Program-made: the position numbers and the translations under genes
Assembly (NCBI GenBank): GCA_919902995.1
Contig: CAKKSD010000016.1
Coordinates: 1-33,499, forward strand
DNA length: 33,499 nucleotides
DNA from: Thermodesulfovibrionia bacterium
GTDB taxonomy: Bacteria; Nitrospirota; Thermodesulfovibrionia; JACRGW01
Reading direction: 5' to 3'
Notes under the pieces: model-generated
What the model was told of the DNA's origin: nothing
What the model saw: the letters and a program-made list of their open reading frames with translations, nothing else
The model's database searches: none
Shown here: positions 29,063 through 33,499 of the stretch, one piece after another
Numbering within the stretch: the stretch's first letter is position 1
How the letters are laid out: every line of letters starts with the position of its first letter

Positions 29063-30424
29063 TCATTGACACGATTTATTCCTTATCTCCCTTAGAATCT
29101 CATAGGTGAGCCTCTTCCCTTCCTCTACCCCTGGCTGGTCAAAGGGGTTAACATTGTAAAGTGCTCCAGCAATCGCTGTTTGTACCTGAAAGAGGTACAG
29201 GAGCTGGCCTACTGTATGGGGGGTAATCTCCGGAAGGGTTATCCTCATATTCGGCCTCTTTGCCTTTGTGAGGGATATTTCTGTTGCAGTCTGTTCAGTA
29301 TTTATTAACTCTGATAGACTATGGTCTCTGAGATAGGATACCTTTTCCAAATCTTCAAAGGCCCCCGGTATCTCGATTTCCTCAGTGAACCTTTCTACCC
29401 TCAGGAATGTTATTATCTTGTCATTTGGCCCTTCGATATAAAGCTGTAGCTGTGAGTGCTGGTCTGTTGCACCGAGGGCTTTCACTGGTGTCTGTCCTGT
29501 ATTTACCACCTTTCCATTCAGATCCAGTTTTTTACCAAGACTCTCTGCCCAGAGCTGGCAGAACCAGTCTGCTACCTTCTCAAGGGCATGGCTGTATGGC
29601 ATAATTACTGAGACTTTTTTCCCCTTCTTTGTATTCGCTATATAATGTAGTATAGCCCCCATTGATGCAGGATTCTCCTCTATTTCTTTAAGGAGACATC
29701 TTTTATCCATAGACTGAGCCCCTGATAGAATTGCCTCGATATCGATCCCTGCAACAGAGGCAGGGAAAAGACCGACTGATGTGAATACAGAGAACCTCCC
29801 TCCAACACCTTGAGGAATTTCAAGTGTCCTGTATCCTTCATCTGACGCGATCTTTCTGAGTACTCCTTTCTGAGGGTCTGTCGTAGCGATAATATGATTC
29901 TGCCATCCAGAACCTATCGCCTTCTTAAGCCTTTCTCTTATGACAAGGAATGAGGCAATGGTTTCGACTGTCTCCCCTGACTTCGTGACAACATTGAAAA
30001 CAGACCTTGTAATATCTATGAGATCGAGAAGTCCTTTTAACTGGTCAGGGTCAACATTATCATAAACAAAGACTCTCGGTCTTCTCCTCATCCCTTTCGG
30101 GAGGATATTCCTGTATGGATGTGTTAGGGCATTAAGCAGTGCTGTAGCCCCTAAGGCAGAGCCACCGATTCCGAGTATAACCAGGTCATCAAAGGAGTGG
30201 CTTATCTCTTCAGAAAGACCGATGATCTTTTTTATATCCTGATATGGGAGATCTAAAAATGGAAGTTTCCCCCTTGTTCTCTCTGAACTGATTTTTCTGA
30301 GGATGTTGGATGTCTTCTTCTTTAAAGAACCTATCTCTTTAGGGAGAACACCGTGTTTCTGGTTGACAGAGCCAGCCAGCATATTTTTATAGTCAATGAT
30401 TAGAGGGCCATTTCTATGAGTCAT
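29063..30424 (-). CDS. pgi: Glucose-6-phosphate isomerase
   Basis: Pgi interconverts glucose-6-phosphate and fructose-6-phosphate in glycolysis and gluconeogenesis. The 453-residue length fits the shorter bacterial type. Sugar-phosphate binding residues are in LGIGGSALGATAL, VVTKSGETVETIASF and QGVGGRFSVFTSVG. The catalytic Glu, His and Lys fall in WAESLGKK, GATDQHSQLQLYIEGP and the C-terminal NPFDQPGVEEGK. No ribosome site precedes the ATG; the upstream TGGTATTAA could be a weak extended -10 placed for a leaderless start. The next minus-strand gene upstream ends 26 bp away, so co-transcription is possible. Nothing is missing. Confidence 0.96.
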   Translation of the reverse strand: MTHRNGPLIIDYKNMLAGSVNQKHGVLPKEIGSLKKKTSNILRKISSERTRGKLPFLDLPYQDIKKIIGLSEEISHSFDDLVILGIGGSALGATALLNALTHPYRNILPKGMRRRPRVFVYDNVDPDQLKGLLDLIDITRSVFNVVTKSGETVETIASFLVIRERLKKAIGSGWQNHIIATTDPQKGVLRKIASDEGYRTLEIPQGVGGRFSVFTSVGLFPASVAGIDIEAILSGAQSMDKRCLLKEIEENPASMGAILHYIANTKKGKKVSVIMPYSHALEKVADWFCQLWAESLGKKLDLNGKVVNTGQTPVKALGATDQHSQLQLYIEGPNDKIITFLRVERFTEEIEIPGAFEDLEKVSYLRDHSLSELINTEQTATEISLTKAKRPNMRITLPEITPHTVGQLLYLFQVQTAIAGALYNVNPFDQPGVEEGKRLTYEILREIRNKSCQ

Positions 30425-30449
30425 AGACTTTAATACCAGGAATTTTCTT

Positions 30450-31064
30450 TTATCTGTCCCTGCTACGGGGTGCTGGTGTTGTGCCCTCTCCCATGCCGGG
30501 GAATGACGGCATCGTAACCTTCTGATATCCTGCAGGGGGTTCGAAAAGACTATCAGGCTGAGGTCCTGTTTTTATTTCTTTGAATTCTGTGCTCCAGCTT
30601 CCATCAATGGCAGACGTTTTAATAGGGAAGTTTAGATCGGTTGCCAGCCACTGAAACATCTTATCTGCTCTATCACCTGATTTATAGGTTACCTCATATT
30701 TTTTTGTCGGATGGCCATTAATTACTTCTGAGCCTACCTCCACCCTGCTAACCTCCCCCATAATTTTCTTTTCGACCTGTGGTTTTTCATGGGGTTTAAA
30801 GGGCTTTAAGGGCATCTCCATATATTTCTTTTCATCAGTCATAACCATCCACATAACCTGTTTATCCTCCCTTAGGATGTTATATCTCGGTTGACCCTGA
30901 GGCTCCATCCGAACCTTTTTCTCTTTAACATACATCTTCATGCTTTGTGTCATCCTTGCCGATGTAGTGACAATTAATGCTGAAAATTCTCGAGGTTGAG
31001 CGATAGACAGAGTTACACTAAAAAGAACTGTGGCAATTAATACTATTAAAATATTTTTTTTCAT
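30450..31064 (-). CDS. Exported DUF4412-like protein
   Basis: A longer frame begins inside tRNA-Met at 31154, but the ATG at 31064 follows GGAGG and yields a clean signal peptide (MKKNILIVLIATVLFSV, cleavage near SIAQP). The 204-residue product is thus periplasmic or exported. The body is beta-rich: FSALIVTTSARMTQSMKMYV, KVRMEPQGQPRYNILREDK, VMWMVMTDEKKYMEMPL, INGHPTKKYEVTYKSGD. This is the LolA/LolB-like half-barrel pattern of DUF4412-type proteins. A Pro/Gly/Met-rich tail follows (FPGMGEGTTPAPRSR). The substrate is unknown. It lies between tRNA-Met and pgi. Confidence 0.75.
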   Translation of the reverse strand: MKKNILIVLIATVLFSVTLSIAQPREFSALIVTTSARMTQSMKMYVKEKKVRMEPQGQPRYNILREDKQVMWMVMTDEKKYMEMPLKPFKPHEKPQVEKKIMGEVSRVEVGSEVINGHPTKKYEVTYKSGDRADKMFQWLATDLNFPIKTSAIDGSWSTEFKEIKTGPQPDSLFEPPAGYQKVTMPSFPGMGEGTTPAPRSRDR

Positions 31065-31103
31065 TAACAGGCCTCCTTTCTGAGGTTGTTTCTTAATTAA
31101 AAT

Positions 31104-31180
31104 TGGTGGCGGTGCAGGGATTTGAACCCCGGACTCTGCGGATATGAGCCGCATGCTCTAACCAACTGAGCTACACCGCC
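31104..31180 (-). tRNA. tRNA-Met (CAT)
   Basis: The minus strand folds as a full 77-nt tRNA: acceptor GGCGGTG with CACCGCC, D arm AGCTCAGTTGGTTAGAGC, and an anticodon stem TGCGG/CCGCA around loop CTCATAT. The TpsiC arm is CCGGGGTTCAAATCCCTG. The CCA end is encoded. The 5' G1:C72 pair argues for elongator Met and against the initiator; a lysidine-modified Ile-CAT tRNA cannot be excluded by eye. Confidence 0.93.
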
Positions 31181-31236
31181 TATATATAAAAAAGGATTAC
31201 GGATAATCTGTAACCCATTTTGGCATTTATATTTTT

Positions 31237-31281
31237 TGGTAGCGGGGGGAGGATTTGAACCTCCGACCTTCGGGTTATGAG
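31237..31281 (-). pseudogene. 3' half of an initiator tRNA-fMet, probable att site
   Basis: The minus strand from the anticodon loop onward reads CTCATAACCCGAAGGTC, then a complete TpsiC arm and CCCCGCTACCA. This is the 3' half of tRNA-fMet, with the CCA encoded. Similarity ends at the anticodon loop and no 5' half follows. Such 3'-half duplicates are the classic footprint of tyrosine-integrase insertion into a tRNA gene. Given the orientation, the element lies to the right, and the intact tRNA-fMet should be at its far end outside the window. Confidence 0.82.
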
Positions 31282-31569
31282 ACGAATACAGTCCATAATT
31301 ATTAATAAGCTATCACGGGTAAGGCTTTATTGTCAAAGGATTTTTAAGCTATCAGGCAGTAAAGCCTTATCCCTTATTTAGGGGTGTTTTGAAAATCTTG
31401 TTAGAAGATTGTTAGAAGGTGATACTAAAAAGGTATTAAAGAAAGAAAGCACAATGCCCTGGGGAAACCTGGGGCCTTTTTTATTTTTACTGTTGACTTT
31501 CTTAGTGATTGTGATTGGTTTTTAACCAATGAGTTTGTTCTTCTTTTAACTTTCAGAAAGGAGACGGGA
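31282..31569. other. Repeat-rich non-coding edge of a putative integrated element
   Basis: No gene is visible. It holds a 10-bp direct repeat TAAGCTATCA (31306-31315, 31345-31354) and an inverted pair GGGTAAGGCTTTA (31317-31329) / TAAAGCCTTATCCC (31360-31373). A tandem TTGTTAGAAG (31398-31407, 31409-31418) follows. Short repeats of this type beside an att core could be arm-type sites of an integrase, but that is inference. Confidence 0.4.
31456..31483 (+). terminator. Rho-independent terminator
   Basis: GCCCTGGG...CCTGGGGC pairs into an 8-bp stem (two G-T wobbles) with a short GGAAA-type loop, followed by CTTTTTT. It reads on the plus strand although no intact gene precedes it, suggesting loss of an upstream gene. 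Confidence 0.6.
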
Positions 31570-31923
31570 ATGAAAATATTGGTTTTAGTTGTGATGATTT
31601 TAGGGTTAGGTATTAACTCTGTTCTTGCAGGGGGAGATTGTGAGGTTGTAGATTATTCAACTTACCAAGAAGTGCGGGGGTCAGGAGGGTATGATTCATC
31701 AGTAGATATATATACTGTATGGTGTGCATCTTTTACGATTAAGAACACTTCTGGCGAAGGAAGGTTCGATCCAATAATAAAGGCAACGCTTGTTGATGGC
31801 AAAACCAAAGAAAAAAAGATTAAAACGTCAGAATTGATGGAGGCGGATTGTATTCTGATGCTATTTCTCTTGGGGACACATCCTTCTCTTGGGGACACAT
31901 CCCGTATTCCCAGCAGTTTTTAA
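31570..31923 (+). pseudogene. Exported protein truncated by a REP-like insertion
   Basis: An AAAGGAG site precedes an ATG giving a good signal peptide (MKILVLVVMILGLGINSVLA, cleavage before GGDCE). About 70 residues of a beta-rich domain follow (DYSTYQEVRGSGGYD, CASFTIKNTSGEGRFDPIIK, KKIKTSELMEAD). The frame then runs into the GGGGACACATCC repeat at about 31868, and the last 20 residues are encoded by repeat DNA. The original 3' part is not found downstream. The family is not recognised; the two cysteines and beta pattern would suit a small periplasmic protein. Confidence 0.6.
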
Positions 31924-31962
31924 CGTCTTTAAGAAATATGGGATGTGTCCCCCATTTAAGTA
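31884..31962. repeat. REP-like palindrome copy 1 (GGGGACACATCCC type)
   Basis: A 79-bp unit identical to 33194-33272. Its core is an 18-bp inverted repeat (31891-31908 with 31935-31952, one mismatch). A half copy, CTCTTGGGGACACATCC, lies just before it (31867-31883). Units of this type accompany IS200-like REP-associated transposases; none is in the window. Confidence 0.85.
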
Positions 31963-31989
31963 ATGTCTCCAATCAAACAAACAAGGATA

Positions 31990-32241
31990 ATGGTCAGGGT
32001 AACGACTACAGAGAATATAATAGAAGGCTATATAACCAAAATAGTGGAATCAAGGACCCTTGACATCCTGAAAAGCAAGGAAAAGTTTCTTGCCGTAACT
32101 GACGCTAAGGTTTATAAAGACGGTCGAAGACCCGACCTCTATGAGCCGTGGCTCACGAGCCATAGGCCAGAGGGCGGTTACGAGGAACGAAGGTTTGTAG
32201 CGGTTAATGTCACCAATATAGTTTCTGTGGAGGAAATATAG
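31990..32241 (+). CDS. Small conserved-looking protein of unknown function
   Basis: The frame opens at 31963 next to the REP-like repeat, but the ATG at 31990 has AAGGA nearby and starts MVRVTTTENIIEGYI, giving 83 residues. The sequence is strand-rich: ITKIVESRTLDILKSKEKFL, AVTDAKVYKDGRRPD and, at the end, RFVAVNVTNIVSVEEI. It may form a small barrel-like fold (Sm-like or DUF6812-like; a guess). Codon use looks genuine. It lies between a REP-like repeat and an integrase-like scrap, inside the putative integrated element. Confidence 0.5.
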   Translation: MVRVTTTENIIEGYITKIVESRTLDILKSKEKFLAVTDAKVYKDGRRPDLYEPWLTSHRPEGGYEERRFVAVNVTNIVSVEEI

Positions 32242-32256
32242 CGAGCAAAATGAGTT

Positions 32257-32355
32257 ATGGCATCCCTCTATACTCATAAGAAACACGGCTGGCAGAACGA
32301 GGACAAGTACCTGCTCGATCCCCTCTTGGATACAGTACCGAGCAGCTGGGATTAA
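32257..32355 (+). pseudogene. Possible N-terminal scrap of a tyrosine integrase
   Basis: The frame reads MASLYTHKKHGWQ, which looks like the opening strand of phage/ICE-type tyrosine recombinases (MASxYxRxxxGWQ). It then continues NEDKYLLDPLLDTVPSSWD to a stop inside the 79-bp repeat that begins at 32349. Only 32 residues remain. Location about 1 kb from the tRNA-fMet footprint supports an integrase origin, but the match is very short. Confidence 0.3.
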
Positions 32356-32469
32356 ATAAAAGCACCCTGTCAATCTGCCTGCGGTTAAATCAGAGACCAT
32401 AACAGGCAAATAGGTATAAGACTTCAAACCTAATCCATGACCATTTTAAAGCCTGCACATTTTTAAACT
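32349..32469. repeat. 79-bp repeat plus 22-bp tail, copy 1
   Basis: 32349-32427 is identical to 33306-33384, and 32448-32469 (AAAGCCTGCACATTTTTAAA and CT) is identical to 33405-33426; the 20 bases between differ. A TGCCTG...CAGGCA inverted repeat lies inside. The minus strand is open across both copies but has no start or ribosome site. It bounds higBA on the left. Confidence 0.85.
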
Positions 32470-32489
32470 TCTTCTCTTTTTTATTTTAT

Positions 32490-32518
32490 TTGACAATACA
32501 TCAAATTGGTTGTATATT
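32490..32518 (+). promoter_or_regulatory. sigma70 promoter of higBA
   Basis: A perfect TTGACA (32490-32495), a 17-nt spacer and TATATT (32513-32518). The predicted start at about 32525 is adjacent to the ATG at 32526, with no Shine-Dalgarno: a leaderless toxin message. Confidence 0.7.
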
Positions 32519-32525
32519 ATAGCTA

Positions 32526-32888
32526 ATGCTCTTTCACTTAAATTACTGGCGTAATCCATCTGGAAGAGCACCGGTTGAGCAATATATTGATGGGATAGAC
32601 AATAAAGAAGAAAAGGCTGAGCTACTCTCTACCTTAAAAGGTATACAAGAATATGGTACGGATGCAGTAGGGGTTGAATTCAGACAGATAGAAGGTAAGC
32701 TATGGGAACTCAAAATAAGGACACATGGCAGTCAGCATAGAATATTTTATGTTGTCCTTAAAGGGAATGAAATGATTCTTCTTCATGCCTATTTGAAAAA
32801 GACACCTAAAGCACCTTTAAAAGAGATACAAACAGCCAAACAGAGGCTTAAACAATTAATGGAGGTAAACAATGAAAACCGACCTTGA
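32526..32888 (+). CDS. higB: HigB/Gp49-type (RelE superfamily) toxin
   Basis: A 120-residue member of the phage-derived Gp49-like/HigB family of ribosome-dependent mRNA interferases. Characteristic segments are RAPVEQYIDGID near the start, then GVEFRQIEGKLWELKIRTHG, HRIFYVVLKGNEMILLHAYL and a closing KKTPKAPLKEIQTAKQR. The order toxin-before-antitoxin and the 17-bp overlap with the following XRE gene are typical of higBA. The frame is intact, unlike the RelE toxin at 11075. The promoter places the transcript start at the ATG. It lies inside a set of duplicated repeats at the edge of a putative integrated element. Confidence 0.9.
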   Translation: MLFHLNYWRNPSGRAPVEQYIDGIDNKEEKAELLSTLKGIQEYGTDAVGVEFRQIEGKLWELKIRTHGSQHRIFYVVLKGNEMILLHAYLKKTPKAPLKEIQTAKQRLKQLMEVNNENRP

Positions 32889-33156
32889 TAAACATATAGA
32901 AAGACACTTAAAGGATAAGGAATTCAGGATTTATTTTGACAGGGCAGAGGCCAAAAGGAAAATAGCCCAGGAGATAGCAGATCTAAGGAAGACACATCAC
33001 ATCACACAGGCACAGTTGGCTAAAGAGATCAAGACAAGCCAGCAGGCTATCTCAAGGCTCGAAAGCCCACATGATAAACGCATGCCTTCCCTTGAATTCC
33101 TTGACAGGATAGCAAGAGTTTTTAACAGAAGGCTTGTAATATCCTTACAGAGATAA
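32872..33156 (+). CDS. higA: HigA-type XRE antitoxin
   Basis: A 94-residue protein with an N-terminal helical part (HIERHLKDKEFRIYFDRAEA) and a lambda-Cro/XRE helix-turn-helix (ITQAQLAKEIKTSQQAISRLE, then PSLEFLDRIARVFNRRLVI). It should neutralise HigB and repress the operon. The start has GGAGG within the end of higB and overlaps it by 17 bp. The layout and length are standard for HigA of the HTH_3 type. A REP-like repeat follows 38 bp after the stop. Confidence 0.93.
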   Translation: MKTDLDKHIERHLKDKEFRIYFDRAEAKRKIAQEIADLRKTHHITQAQLAKEIKTSQQAISRLESPHDKRMPSLEFLDRIARVFNRRLVISLQR

Positions 33157-33193
33157 GTTTTAAGTAAGAAGTAAATTAAAGCAAGGGCTATTG

Positions 33194-33272
33194 TTCTCTT
33201 GGGGACACATCCCGTATTCCCAGCAGTTTTTAACGTCTTTAAGAAATATGGGATGTGTCCCCCATTTAAGTA
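33194..33272. repeat. REP-like palindrome copy 2 (GGGGACACATCCC type)
   Basis: Identical over 79 bp to 31884-31962, including the imperfect 18-bp inverted arms. It follows higA and is separated by 33 bp from copy 2 of the 79-bp repeat. The order REP then 79-bp repeat is the same as on the left side of higBA. Confidence 0.88.
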
Positions 33273-33305
33273 GGGCGTGGTGGATCTGAGCGTAAACAGC
33301 AGTCT

Positions 33306-33426
33306 GGATTAAATAAAAGCACCCTGTCAATCTGCCTGCGGTTAAATCAGAGACCATAACAGGCAAATAGGTATAAGACTTCAACCCTACCCTATAATTA
33401 CCTAAAAGCCTGCACATTTTTAAACT
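33306..33426. repeat. 79-bp repeat plus 22-bp tail, copy 2
   Basis: 33306-33384 and 33405-33426 match copy 1 exactly, with a divergent 20-bp interval between. Together with copy 1 it brackets higBA as long direct repeats about 957 bp apart. Confidence 0.85.
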
Positions 33427-33462
33427 CCTTCCTAAAGAAATTTCTTGTAACACCAAAATGAT

Positions 33463-33499
33463 AATGTCCTAATTAGCCAAAATAGAAATGTCCTAATTT
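33463..33499. mobile_element. Probable insertion-sequence terminus (AATGTCC direct repeats)
   Basis: AATGTCCTAATT occurs at 33463-33474 and again at 33487-33498, 24 bp apart. Paired AATGTCC motifs separated by A+T-rich sequence resemble the subterminal repeats of some DDE-transposase insertion sequences (IS21/IS481/IS1202-like). The element itself would continue beyond the window, so this is tentative. Confidence 0.4.

Noticed and set aside
31065-31154. Upstream extension of the DUF4412-like gene into tRNA-Met
   Set aside because: It would be translated from tRNA sequence. The ATG at 31064 has GGAGG and a signal peptide.
32050-32427. Minus-strand reading frame containing SYTYLPVMVSDLTAGRLTG, also present at 33160-33456
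   Set aside because: The shared part is just the 79-bp repeat read on the other strand; the frames have no ribosome site and diverge outside it.

Overview
The window looks like a chromosomal piece from an uncultured Gram-negative bacterium. Outer-membrane-type lipoproteins, an MltG/RuvX pair, a phasin-like protein next to a UbiB-type kinase, and many interspersed palindromic repeats would fit Nitrospirota or a related deltaproteobacterial-type lineage. That placement is a judgement from gene content, not a computed assignment. Base composition looks moderately A+T-rich throughout, with no sharp shift.

Layout. 1-960: a truncated restriction-type N-terminal protein and a repeat-filled gap. 961-5314 (minus): a housekeeping block, ruvX-mltG and ispG-proS, read from one promoter region near 5350. 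5496-7325 (plus): an exported protein with Ig-like repeats and a C-terminal AMIN-like domain. 7326-7882: nested repeats and a strong sigma70 promoter. 7883-19880 (plus): a 12-kb run of genes whose products nearly all carry export signals. It contains a CsgG-like/fibronectin-III lipoprotein, two proteins sharing an unrecognised 85-residue C-terminal domain, a large glycine-zipper protein with a Cys-containing Gly/Ser-rich tail, two TPR proteins, a coiled-coil protein and a small protein made of 12-residue NKYDPDNP repeats. No enzyme domain is visible, so it reads as an undescribed envelope or secretion/surface-structure locus. 19887-22953: endonuclease V, alanine dehydrogenase and a Panacea-type toxin-antitoxin pair. 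22986-28426 (minus): UbiB-like kinase, phasin-like protein, and an iron block (Fur-family regulator, FeoB, DtxR-FeoA fusion). 28586-31180: OsmC-like protein, glucose-6-phosphate isomerase, an exported DUF4412-like protein and tRNA-Met. 31237-33499: what appears to be the decayed edge of an integrated element. It holds a 3' half of an initiator tRNA, a possible integrase N-terminal scrap, a truncated exported protein, duplicated REP-like and 79-bp repeats, higBA, and terminal-repeat-like sequence at the edge.

The most striking pattern concerns the three toxin-antitoxin modules. Each is bracketed by direct repeats. Two of them (a RelE-type pair at 10.9 kb and the Panacea pair at 22 kb) sit just after the 3' end of a host gene, with the host gene's last codons duplicated on the far side (22 bp and 33 bp exact). 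The geometry resembles site-specific integration into gene 3' ends in which the incoming DNA supplies a replacement tail, but no recombinase is present in either cassette. A second recurring feature is a TATAAT-like -10 box placed 5-9 nt before the start codon without a Shine-Dalgarno sequence (truncated restriction gene, nfi, ald, Panacea antitoxin, higB), which suggests leaderless transcripts.
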